Below are positions 25,309-33,032 of a stretch of DNA of 64,000 nucleotides, in pieces. Source of the DNA: Anaerovibrio lipolyticus LB2005 (lineage in GTDB: Bacteria > Bacillota > Negativicutes > Selenomonadales > Selenomonadaceae); contig NZ_JHYA01000006.1 in NCBI RefSeq assembly GCF_000621545.1, positions 62,001 through 126,000 of the forward strand, written 5' to 3'. Both the position numbers and the translations under genes were made by a program. Numbering within the stretch: position 1 is the first letter of the stretch; the number at the start of each line of letters is the position of its first letter. Under the pieces are notes generated by a model, which worked only from the letters and a program-made list of their open reading frames with translations, had not been told where the DNA came from and made no database searches.

Positions 25309-26241
25309 TTGGCTAATAATAAGCTTAATCTTGAAGGTCAGATACAGCAAATGAAGTCGAAAAATATCGGCTTTAATATTGTAAAAGAGCCGGAGGCATT
25401 GGAATATCTGGCAAAACATACTTATTATTTTCGTCTGAAGCATTATGCTGAGAATTTTGAGAAAATAAAAAAGCCTGGTGTGGGCACCAGATATATTGCT
25501 TTGGAATTTGCACATTTGAAGGAGCTTTCCCTGCTTGATTTATATTATCGGCGGGTTATGTTTAATATTGTGCAGGATGTGGAGCATTATGCCAAGATTC
25601 AGCTTCTTAATGCGCTTGCAAGAAACAAAAAAGAAAACGGCTATAATATTGTCAATGAATACATGGAAAAGCGTAAATACCTGGATAAGGAGCTTTCCCG
25701 CCATCAAAGCAAATATGCCAAGGGTCTTATTGAAAAATACAGGGGAAATTTTGCCGTTTGGAATATTATAGAGGTTCAGACCTTTTCCCAGTTTATTGAT
25801 CTTTATGACATGTATTTTGATAAATACCAGCAAAAGCATGTTGAGACAGTATATCTTAATGTGGTTAAAAACCTTAGAAATTCAATTGCCCATAATAACT
25901 GTTTGATGTTTAATCTGCATCCATCTGCAACTGCCAGTGATACTGAGGATGCCATTAGAATAGCAGTGAGTATGGGACTGGATGAGGATGAATCCAGGGA
26001 AATGAATCACGTTACCTTCATTAAAGAGCTTAATATTACTCTATATGTATTCTGGAATATTGTTACCAGTGAGGGAGAAAAGGAGTTTCAGTTGGAGCTT
26101 TTGCATGATCTGGTAAATAAACGTTTTAACCGTCACATGTATTATTTCGAAAATAATACTATTGTTTTGCCGGTGTTGAAATATGCACAAAAGCTTGTAA
26201 AATTTTATTTTGATAAAATTTATGACAACAATAATCATTAA
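25309..26241 (+). CDS. Abi_2/AbiD-F family protein (abortive-infection-like)
   Basis: This 310-residue protein resembles AbiD/AbiF (Abi_2) proteins. Family features are the N-terminal QIQQMKSKNIGF, YYFRLKHYAENF and the HEPN-like motif LRNSIAHNN (R-N-x3-H, about 190), a probable RNase active site. Some members abort phage infection. TTG 25309 is the start; its ribosome binding site AGAGGGAG (25293-25300) overlaps the stop of slt. Sitting last in a polA-mutM-coaE-slt housekeeping operon is an unusual place for a defence gene; it could instead serve a host RNA function. Confidence 0.8.
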   Translation: MANNKLNLEGQIQQMKSKNIGFNIVKEPEALEYLAKHTYYFRLKHYAENFEKIKKPGVGTRYIALEFAHLKELSLLDLYYRRVMFNIVQDVEHYAKIQLLNALARNKKENGYNIVNEYMEKRKYLDKELSRHQSKYAKGLIEKYRGNFAVWNIIEVQTFSQFIDLYDMYFDKYQQKHVETVYLNVVKNLRNSIAHNNCLMFNLHPSATASDTEDAIRIAVSMGLDEDESREMNHVTFIKELNITLYVFWNIVTSEGEKEFQLELLHDLVNKRFNRHMYYFENNTIVLPVLKYAQKLVKFYFDKIYDNNNH

Positions 26242-26262
26242 AAATAATAAATAAGTAAACAA

Positions 26263-26297
26263 AAACAGCTGCCGGGGGTATATGGCAGCTGTTTTTG
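26263..26297. terminator. Bidirectional terminator between abi and larA
   Basis: AACAGCTGCC pairs with GGCAGCTGTT around a nine-base loop, with T runs on both strands. Confidence 0.85.
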
Positions 26298-26364
26298 CTT
26301 GGATTATCATTGGATAATCATGGTTGGATAAAAATGTGTATGTAATGTTAGGGAACGACAATAA

Positions 26365-27651
26365 TTAATCGCGAACTATAACGGATATTCCGTTTGGAAT
26401 ACAGGTTACAGTAGCATTTTCGCCTTTAATGCGGCGAGCCTCAGCATAAGCCTCTTCCAAAGTAGGGAAGTAGTGGGCCTTCAGGTCCTCAATAAGCTGT
26501 TTTTGCTCTGGAGCGGCCACAAAGAGTACGGTGTGTTTTCTTAAAATACGGCACCATACCTGGGCACACCACTGATCGGGCAGAGTTTCCTTCTGAGGAG
26601 TGTTTACGCACTTCTGGAAGAATTCGTCTGCAGTGGCAGCATCGTGTATAGAGTCATAATAAGACTGACCGCCGTGACCGTCTTTACAGGTGGCCAGCAT
26701 TATTATGACACCGCCTTCATTAATGGAGGCTTCAGCGGCAGTCATACCCTTTGGACACTGGTATGCGTTCTGGTCCAGTGGATAACCACCGTTGGTTGTA
26801 ATGACAATATCAGCAGGAGCTGGTTTTACGGCACAGTATTTTGCGAGGAATTCTGTACCCTCCAGATGTGCTGTTTCGAAGTTGCCTGCATAAGCAGCAA
26901 CGGTTTTCTTGTCCTCGTCAATAATTACGTTACAGATAAAGGCCAGCTTAGCCATACGGGCAGCGGCCACCATATCTATATGGAGTGGATTACCCTCAAG
27001 GATACCGGTGCGGGCATAAGGAGATGCAATAAACTCACCGCAATGATTGCCCATAACAGTAACGGCATCGCAGATACCAGGTAATACACTCTTGCGGCCT
27101 CCGGAGAAACCAGCGAAGAAGTGGGCCTCAATAAATCCCTCAGCAATAAGCAGGGAGGATTCAGCTGCAACCTTATCAATGATGCAGTCAGGGCCTGAAG
27201 GAAGTACACCAACCTTGGTGTTGCATTCAGGGTTATGTGCATCATGTACTATGATATCATTTTTAAATTCATCATACAAGTCATTACCCAATTTGTTGCG
27301 CAATTCTTCCACATTTGTAGGTCTGTGGAAGCCAGTAGCCACCAAAAACTTAATCTTTATATCCGGGTTCCCCTTGCGCAGCTCAGCAATCATTTCTGGT
27401 AAAATATCCTGGCTTGGAACAGGACGGGTGTGGTCAGAAATGATAATGCAGCAATCAGGCTTACCCTTAGCAAGCTCTGAAAGAAGTGGGCTGTCGATAG
27501 GATTCATCATAGCTTCGTGAACAATTTCCCTGCCGGAGCGGGTGCTTTTTAGCTCATCCACACGGGATGTCAATACGGCACTTTCTGCAGGAACTTCCAG
27601 ATCAATGGCCCCATCGTCATAGAGAAAGCTTACTGTTTTTGTATTAGACAT
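26365..27651 (-). CDS. larA: LarA-type nickel-pincer racemase
   Basis: This 428-residue protein is a LarA family (DUF2088) member. Lactate racemase uses a nickel-pincer nucleotide cofactor bound through a lysine. The key residues appear with the right spacing: His109 (GFHRPT), His177 (EAHFFAG), Lys187 (GGRKSVLPG) and His203 (GNHC), matching His108, His174, Lys184 and His200 of the characterised enzyme. SDHTRPVPSQ is also a family motif. AAAGGATGA precedes the start. No larB, larC or larE cofactor-synthesis genes are in the window, so the cofactor must be made elsewhere. The family also racemises other 2-hydroxyacids, so lactate is only the likely substrate. Confidence 0.88.
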   Translation of the reverse strand: MSNTKTVSFLYDDGAIDLEVPAESAVLTSRVDELKSTRSGREIVHEAMMNPIDSPLLSELAKGKPDCCIIISDHTRPVPSQDILPEMIAELRKGNPDIKIKFLVATGFHRPTNVEELRNKLGNDLYDEFKNDIIVHDAHNPECNTKVGVLPSGPDCIIDKVAAESSLLIAEGFIEAHFFAGFSGGRKSVLPGICDAVTVMGNHCGEFIASPYARTGILEGNPLHIDMVAAARMAKLAFICNVIIDEDKKTVAAYAGNFETAHLEGTEFLAKYCAVKPAPADIVITTNGGYPLDQNAYQCPKGMTAAEASINEGGVIIMLATCKDGHGGQSYYDSIHDAATADEFFQKCVNTPQKETLPDQWCAQVWCRILRKHTVLFVAAPEQKQLIEDLKAHYFPTLEEAYAEARRIKGENATVTCIPNGISVIVRD

Positions 27652-27886
27652 AACGATTTCTCATCCTTTCGTATATATATCCTCAATTAAATTCGTTCGA
27701 CAAATATTTTTAAAATCCTTCTTTTCGTCTGATAAATTTTAACATTTTTTGAGGATAATTACAATTCATATATGATTCTCATCCAATTCTAACTTGCAAT
27801 ACATAATTCAATACTAATACAATAATGTCATAGAAGGCTGATTAAGCCATGGAAGATTTTGATTTGACCTATACAGGAGCCTAAAA

Positions 27887-28765
27887 ATGTTTAAGTGTAA
27901 AAAGATTATATGTAATATGTTGCTATCAGCAGCCATCCTTTCTTTTGTTCCCCAGAACAGTGAAGCTAAAATGGAAAGCTATATTGCTGTGGGAGAATAT
28001 ACCCTTAGTGACAACGAAACATTGCAGCAGGGGGAGGATAATGCTGTAAAGGAGGCACTGCGGAATATTTCTGAACAATTGGGAGTTATTGTGGCCAGCA
28101 ATACCAAAGTGGAAAATTCAGTGGTGACCCGTGATGAAATTATCACCTTCAGCAGCAGCTTTTTAAAGGTTCAAAATAAAGTAATTAAGCGCAGTATTGA
28201 CGCAGATGGTGATATTCATGTATTTGCCCATGTAACTGCAAATGCAGATCCGGATTTGGTACTTTCGGAATTAAATCAGCTTGCCATTTCCAGGTTTAAA
28301 AATAACCAGGGTGGGGTTCAGCCACCAAGTGTGAATACGCCAACACAGCCTCAGGGAAAAGTTCAGTCAGTGGAAGAATATGCAGTTCAGAAACACCTAT
28401 CTAAAAAAGGCTTTTTTAGATATCTTCTGTCAATGGGATATCCAAGAGATAAAGCAACCAATACGTCTGAGCATGCTGCTATTGACTGGAACAATAACGC
28501 TTTGGAAAAGGCAAAGGAATATCTGTCTCAGGGATATTACGCCAAGAAGGGAATTTACACCCAGCTTTTATCACCAAATGAGAGCTTTACAAGAGAAGAG
28601 GCCTTTTACGCTATGACTAATGTATATGCGGACTGGAATAATCAGGCCCTTGGCAAGGCAAGACAGTATTTACAAATGGGGTGGACAGCTAATAAAATAA
28701 ATCAACGCCTTTCCATAGAAGGCTTTTCAAACGAAGAAGTGCAGTTTGCCATGTCACATATTTAA
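27887..28765 (+). CDS. Exported protein with Ltp-type C-terminal repeats
   Basis: This 292-residue secreted or envelope protein has a signal peptide (about 1-27, ending SEA) but no lipobox Cys. An N-terminal domain (about 30-130, with AVKEALRNISEQLGV) has an alpha/beta pattern like LPP20-type domains. After a Pro/Gln linker come tandem repeats of about 45 residues of the form DWNNNALEKAKEYLSQG..KGIYTQLLS..ESFTREEAFYAM, the Ltp (host cell surface-exposed lipoprotein) repeat; about two and a half copies are visible. Ltp proteins of prophages block superinfecting phage DNA entry, but chromosomal members are widespread with unknown roles. CAGGAG precedes ATG. The 235-bp region upstream shows nothing else. 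Confidence 0.75.
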   Translation: MFKCKKIICNMLLSAAILSFVPQNSEAKMESYIAVGEYTLSDNETLQQGEDNAVKEALRNISEQLGVIVASNTKVENSVVTRDEIITFSSSFLKVQNKVIKRSIDADGDIHVFAHVTANADPDLVLSELNQLAISRFKNNQGGVQPPSVNTPTQPQGKVQSVEEYAVQKHLSKKGFFRYLLSMGYPRDKATNTSEHAAIDWNNNALEKAKEYLSQGYYAKKGIYTQLLSPNESFTREEAFYAMTNVYADWNNQALGKARQYLQMGWTANKINQRLSIEGFSNEEVQFAMSHI

Positions 28766-28791
28766 AAATAGGAATAAATTGTGAAAAAGAG

Positions 28792-28821
28792 AAGGAGACC
28801 AAAACGGCCTCCTTTATTTTT
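28792..28821. terminator. Terminator between the Ltp-repeat gene and mgtC-like gene
   Basis: AAGGAGACC pairs with GGCCTCCTT (one mismatch) around AAAAC, with T-rich sequence on both strands. Confidence 0.75.
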
Positions 28822-28832
28822 GGTTATTTGTA

Positions 28833-29522
28833 TTATGTAAGCTCTACAGTTTCTACACCATCCAGAGCATATAGGGCATGGGTTACCTCTACCTCCCGAA
28901 TATTCTTGGTATTTATAAGCTCCATTTCAACCACAACCTGTGAATCATCCTGGGCATGCTCCGCATTTTTCATTTTTATCTGGCATATCTTAATATTATG
29001 AAGCTTTAAGGTATCATACACTTCTTGGACAGCGGTGGAATTATTTTTTATGATTACCTTGGCGGTTAGCTTTTTATCTATTTTGTGGAAGGAATCCAGC
29101 TTGGCAAATACTTCCAGTACCAGGAATACTAATACAGAAGTAAAGAAGGCACTAATATAATATCCTGCGCCTACAGATAGACCTACCCCAGCTACTACCC
29201 ACAAGCAGGCTGCAGTGGTAAGTCCGGTGACATTAAGCCCTTCCTTCATTATTGCACCGGCACCCAGAAAACCTATTCCACTAACCACCTGGGCTGCTAG
29301 TCTGGCTGGATCTGCATTGGTTTTTCCTTCAACTGTGGAATATATTTCAGTAGAAAGTATCATTATAAGACAAGAGCCAATACATACCAGCATATTGGTT
29401 CTCAGACCTGCTGATTTGCTTTTGGACTCACGCTCGTATCCGATGAGGCCACCTAATATACAGGATAAGGCCAATCTCCCTAATAAAACCATGTCATTGG
29501 GGGTTACAAAACTCATTTCCAT
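28833..29522 (-). CDS. MgtC/SapB family membrane protein
   Basis: This 229-residue protein has four to five N-terminal hydrophobic helices carrying the family signature GGLIGYERESKSKSAGLRT and VSGIGFLGAGAIM, then a cytoplasmic ACT-like C-terminal domain (about 150-229). MgtC proteins modulate Mg2+ homeostasis or ATP synthase in pathogens; most environmental members are uncharacterised. GGTGA precedes the start. Monocistronic, convergent with the Ltp-repeat gene. Confidence 0.9.
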   Translation of the reverse strand: MEMSFVTPNDMVLLGRLALSCILGGLIGYERESKSKSAGLRTNMLVCIGSCLIMILSTEIYSTVEGKTNADPARLAAQVVSGIGFLGAGAIMKEGLNVTGLTTAACLWVVAGVGLSVGAGYYISAFFTSVLVFLVLEVFAKLDSFHKIDKKLTAKVIIKNNSTAVQEVYDTLKLHNIKICQIKMKNAEHAQDDSQVVVEMELINTKNIREVEVTHALYALDGVETVELT

Positions 29523-29563
29523 ACTATCACCGCCAAAAAACTAAATAAATTTTAAAATAATAC

Positions 29564-29590
29564 TTGACACTAATCAATAATTGTTATAAA
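29564..29590 (+). promoter_or_regulatory. Promoter of the 41-residue membrane peptide gene
   Basis: TTGACA (29564-29569) and TATAAA (29585-29590) with a short 15-bp spacer. Confidence 0.5.
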
Positions 29591-29642
29591 CTATCACACA
29601 AGTTGTTGAAAACTGAATATCGCCACGAAAGGAGTGGGAACA

Positions 29643-29768
29643 TTGACTAACATCGATATGTTATTTTCAATGGTAGGGTTATTTACCGTAGCAGCAGCTA
29701 TTCCTTGCATCTTTGCACCAGAGCTTGCTATGAGTGAAGTACGTGCCCTTGTGAAGTCTATTCTCTAA
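29643..29768 (+). CDS. Small single-pass membrane peptide, 41 residues
   Basis: A short reading frame starts TTG 29643 with a strong AAAGGAGTG site at 29628-29636 and gives a 41-residue peptide. It has a short polar N-terminus, one hydrophobic helix (about 6-25, FSMVGLFTVAAAIPCIFA) and a short charged tail ending VKSIL. It has its own promoter (29564) and terminator (29800), so it looks like a true gene rather than chance. Function is unknown; small membrane peptides of this size may be regulators of transporters, toxins of type I systems or stress peptides. An internal ATG at 29658 would give a shorter form. Confidence 0.6.
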   Translation: MTNIDMLFSMVGLFTVAAAIPCIFAPELAMSEVRALVKSIL

Positions 29769-29799
29769 TTTTAGAGATATTCTTCACTAAATAGAAGTT

Positions 29800-29831
29800 G
29801 CAGCTGACATTTGTCAGGTGCTTTTTTTATT
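29800..29831 (+). terminator. Intrinsic terminator of the small peptide gene
   Basis: GCAGCTGAC pairs with GTCAGGTGC (one mismatch) around a four-base loop, followed by seven T. Confidence 0.78.
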
Positions 29832-29860
29832 TTCAAAAACAATTTAATTGCTTATTCTAC

Positions 29861-29900
29861 AAAAAGAGGAGTTTTCCCTTTTTTAATCAAGAAAAACTCC
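29861..29900 (-). terminator. Terminator after the acyltransferase gene
   Basis: On the minus strand GGAGTTTT (29893-29900) pairs with AAAACTCC (29868-29875), followed by TCTTTTT. Confidence 0.65.
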
Positions 29901-29919
29901 CCATTAGCTTGCTATTTAA

Positions 29920-31074
29920 TTAAGAAATCTTTGCTTTTTTGCTGCCGGCAAAGCATGGTAGGAACAATAATAGCTTGCTGACGCAGTAAACTATTATGAG
30001 ACCGATTATGGAGCTTAGTATCCATTTAGGGAACCAGGAAATATCCAGTGGCAACAGGAAATAAGCTACCGGGAATACTATCTGCATGTGGCAGTAGTAC
30101 ATAGTATAGGAATTTGCTGCCATTTCGCTCCAGAATTTATTGGTGCGGTTGAAGAAACGACAGAAAATTGCCAGCAGGCCATAAAAGGATGATGTAAACA
30201 TTGCTGCCTGCAAAATTCCTCTAATAAAGACAAATTGAAGTGCATTGGCAACAAAAAATCTTCCCATAAGAATCCACATAGGGTATGCAAAGGTCATCAC
30301 AGCAAATAAAGGTACCCATTTAGCAACAGAGGGCTTGTATCCATCCTCGGTGAACCATTGATGTCTCCAGGCATAGACTCCCAAGAAAAAGGCCCATACA
30401 TAAGGAAGAACACGGCATGGCTGCAAAACAAGGAAATAGCTAAGGTGAATCCACAGATCGTCAAAGCCTGTAATAATATCCATGGCCACAACGTTGCAGA
30501 ATACAAAAATAAATAAGCTCCAGGCCATAACCTTTCCAGGATTTGAAGGGGCACACTGCTCAAGCATACTCTTGTCCAGCTTGGTTAATATAAACAATAT
30601 AAGGTAAAAGACCGTAAGGATACCTAAAAACCAGTATTGAATATGTGAAAAGAAAACACCGGAGCCACCGTTTACAGGGTCAAAGAAAAACCAATTACTG
30701 CAAAATTCAGAAAAGCTTACAGGAGCATTACGACTAAAAAATGTAAGATAGGATACTGGAGCCGCAAATAATAAAGTACCACCAATCCATGGAACGATAA
30801 TTCTCTTAAAGCGACCGGACCACCATTTACCATCGCCGTGCTTATTTAAGGTCATTATGCCAAAATAGCCGCTGACAAAGAACATTATAGGCATAATAAA
30901 AACATCTACCCAGCAAACAAAGCCGGTAAGGAACAATGAACAATGCTCTGTATCCACGACATACCACCATTCAGGTGCATAGGCCATATAGCAGAGTCCC
31001 AAATGAAAAACGATCATTAAATTAATAATGAACATTTTCAGATTGTCCATAAAAAATAAACGCTTTCCCATCAT
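29920..31074 (-). CDS. Acyltransferase 3 family membrane protein
   Basis: This 384-residue polytopic membrane protein has about 10 hydrophobic helices. It starts with FFMDNLKMFIINLMIVFHL, where His in the first helix fits the catalytic His of the acyltransferase-3 (OafA/YrhL-type) fold, and has the following F-M-F-F-V-S-G-Y-F segment. Members O-acetylate surface polysaccharides or other extracellular glycans. It follows a TetR regulator by 27 bp and is probably co-transcribed with it and repressed by it. The acceptor is unknown. Confidence 0.82.
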   Translation of the reverse strand: MMGKRLFFMDNLKMFIINLMIVFHLGLCYMAYAPEWWYVVDTEHCSLFLTGFVCWVDVFIMPIMFFVSGYFGIMTLNKHGDGKWWSGRFKRIIVPWIGGTLLFAAPVSYLTFFSRNAPVSFSEFCSNWFFFDPVNGGSGVFFSHIQYWFLGILTVFYLILFILTKLDKSMLEQCAPSNPGKVMAWSLFIFVFCNVVAMDIITGFDDLWIHLSYFLVLQPCRVLPYVWAFFLGVYAWRHQWFTEDGYKPSVAKWVPLFAVMTFAYPMWILMGRFFVANALQFVFIRGILQAAMFTSSFYGLLAIFCRFFNRTNKFWSEMAANSYTMYYCHMQIVFPVAYFLLPLDISWFPKWILSSIIGLIIVYCVSKLLLFLPCFAGSKKAKIS

Positions 31075-31101
31075 CTTAAATTAACAACACCCTTCAAAGA
31101 A

Positions 31102-31683
31102 TTATTTATGTATAGTAACAGCATCCCAACTGGTATCAAAAATTATTTGGTAAACCAGATCATCAGCCCTGTTTCCCCAAAATAGCTTGCCCTTTTCAAT
31201 ATTGGCGGCCAGGAGAGAGAAATAGCTCAGCACCACAATTGGATGAAGCTCCTGCTTTATTATGCCTTCCCGTTGACCCCGTTCCACGAAGGCATACATA
31301 GGCTGAAACAAATCTGTGACATTATCCAGGACCAGTGATTTGCCCATCATGGAGGACATGAATTGTTCATACACCTGAAATTCTGATGGATAATGACGGA
31401 AATAATCAACTACACGCCAATAATACCTTCGGAAGCATTCTTTTATATCACCGGTAAGATCAAGATCTTTCATGATATAATCGCAGTTTTTCTGTATAAC
31501 ATATTTATACAGTTCCTTGAGCAGCTCCTCCTTGCTGCTGAAATAGACATAAATTGTTGCCTGAGGAATTCCCGAATCCTTGGCAATCATGGACATGGAA
31601 ACACCATTGATTCCTTGTTTCGCCATGAGAGTAGTAGTGGTTTTCAATATTAAATTCTTTTTCTGATCATCACGTTTTCTCAT
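31102..31683 (-). CDS. TetR/AcrR-family transcriptional repressor
   Basis: This 193-residue regulator has an N-terminal helix-turn-helix (about 10-55) with GINGVSMSMIAKDSGIPQATIYVYFSSKEELL, the TetR signature. The remaining two thirds form the variable ligand-binding domain. The gene has no Shine-Dalgarno sequence: its start codon lies 7 bases after a -10 TATTAT, so the message is probably leaderless or nearly so. A perfect palindrome in the promoter spacer is the likely operator, implying autorepression. Likely target: itself and the acyltransferase downstream. Confidence 0.92.
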   Translation of the reverse strand: MRKRDDQKKNLILKTTTTLMAKQGINGVSMSMIAKDSGIPQATIYVYFSSKEELLKELYKYVIQKNCDYIMKDLDLTGDIKECFRRYYWRVVDYFRHYPSEFQVYEQFMSSMMGKSLVLDNVTDLFQPMYAFVERGQREGIIKQELHPIVVLSYFSLLAANIEKGKLFWGNRADDLVYQIIFDTSWDAVTIHK

Positions 31684-31690
31684 GTTTTTA

Positions 31691-31719
31691 ATAATAACCG
31701 ATTAATCGGTCGGTGTCAA
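31691..31719 (-). promoter_or_regulatory. tetR promoter with palindromic operator in the spacer
   Basis: On the minus strand TTGACA (31719-31714) and TATTAT (31696-31691) are 17 bases apart. The spacer carries the perfect palindrome ACCGATTAATCGGT (31697-31710), a classical TetR-type operator position that blocks RNA polymerase. Confidence 0.8.
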
Positions 31720-31732
31720 ATAGAAAGAAATC

Positions 31733-31768
31733 AAAAAGGCACTGGTCCATGTTGAGCCAGTGCCTTCT
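31733..31768 (-). terminator. Terminator after the DUF362 gene
   Basis: AAGGCACTGG pairs with CCAGTGCCTT around an eleven-base loop; T-rich sequence follows on the minus strand. Confidence 0.82.
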
Positions 31769-31795
31769 CTTTTGTTTAGTGCCTCGCTGGGAGCT

Positions 31796-32920
31796 TTATT
31801 TCATTACGATTAATTCATACTCTCTGGTACCCATGCCGATTTTTTCTCCATGCTCCAGAGTTTCTTTCCAGTGAACATTAGGGTTGTTGTTAAGCCAGTG
31901 GTCACCGTAGTCGTGGTGGTGTGGGTCAGCCATATTGTCACCTAACTGGGAATTGCGGATAGGCTCAGCCTTCTGACAAATATCTACGCAGGCCTGGTCA
32001 AGAGCTACAGGGTCGAAGGAGCAGGCAATACCAATATTTGGCAAAATAGGTGCATCATTTTCACCGTGACAGTCACAGTTTGGAGATACGTCCATAATCA
32101 TATTGATATGGAAGCAAGGTCTATCCTGAACAACAGCCTGAGCGTATTCGGCCATCTTCTTGTCAAGGAGATCTCCGGCATCCCACTGGTCATTATGGAT
32201 GGCATCAAATGGACAAGCACCTATGCAACGGCCACAGCCCTTACAAATATCCTTGTCGATAATGGCCTTCTTGTTTTCATAGGTAATGGCATTGGAGCCG
32301 CAATGCTTGGCACAAACCTGACAACCACGGCACTTTTCCATATTAACCTCCACCTTGCCGGAGGAATGCTGTTCCATCTTGCCAGCACGACTTCCACAGC
32401 CCATACCGATATTCTTGACTGCACCGCCAAAGCCTGTCATTTCATGGCCCTTGAAATGAGCCAGGGAAATAAATACGTCAGCATCCATAATGGCACGGCC
32501 AATCTTAGCAGTCTTGCAGTATTCACCATTTTTAACAGGAACTTCAATATCATCTGTACCTTTAAGACCGTCGCCAATAATAATCTGACAACCGGTGGTA
32601 ATAGTATTAAAGCCGTTTATGTTAGCACAGTCCATGTGCTCTAAGGCGTGCTTTCTGCTGCCTGGGTAAAGGGTATTGCAGTCAGTAAGGAACGGAATAC
32701 CGCCCTGTTCCTTTACCAAATCAGCAACTGCCTTGGCATAGTTAGGGCGAAGGAAAGCCATATTACCAAGCTCGCCAAAATGCATTTTTATAGCAACAAA
32801 CTGGTTTTCCATGTTAATATTCTGAATGCCGGCTTTGATAAAGAGCTTTTTCATCTTGGCTAAAATGCTGGTGCCAACAGGAACGCGGAAATCGGTAAAG
32901 TATACTTTTGATTTATCCAT
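31796..32920 (-). CDS. DUF362 protein with two 4Fe-4S clusters
   Basis: This is a 374-residue cytoplasmic protein. ATG 32920 follows GGGAGG at a good distance; upstream codons to 33013 have no site. An N-terminal DUF362 domain (about 1-185, FGELGNMAFLRP, ending with GFGGAVKNIGMGCGSRAGK) is followed by two ferredoxin-type motifs at about 190-245: CRGCQVCAKHC and CKGCGRCIGACPF. The C-terminus resumes DUF362 sequence with a His-rich loop (DPHHHDYGDHW). The family has been linked to iron-sulfur electron transfer in anaerobes, but no reaction is established. Monocistronic with its own terminator. Confidence 0.88.
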   Translation of the reverse strand: MDKSKVYFTDFRVPVGTSILAKMKKLFIKAGIQNINMENQFVAIKMHFGELGNMAFLRPNYAKAVADLVKEQGGIPFLTDCNTLYPGSRKHALEHMDCANINGFNTITTGCQIIIGDGLKGTDDIEVPVKNGEYCKTAKIGRAIMDADVFISLAHFKGHEMTGFGGAVKNIGMGCGSRAGKMEQHSSGKVEVNMEKCRGCQVCAKHCGSNAITYENKKAIIDKDICKGCGRCIGACPFDAIHNDQWDAGDLLDKKMAEYAQAVVQDRPCFHINMIMDVSPNCDCHGENDAPILPNIGIACSFDPVALDQACVDICQKAEPIRNSQLGDNMADPHHHDYGDHWLNNNPNVHWKETLEHGEKIGMGTREYELIVMK

Positions 32921-33032
32921 AATAACCTCCCAAATATTATTACATACAACACATCTAGTCAAAGAATAACATAAGTAAGGCAGTGAATCAAACAAATGGT
33001 TTTTTTCTGACACACTGCCTCGACATAATAGT

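Noticed and set aside
32965-33022. AGGCAGTG/CACTGCCT inverted repeat as a terminator of the DUF4127-esterase gene
   Set aside because: No T run follows the stem on the minus strand and the loop is long, so it is only mentioned with the gene.
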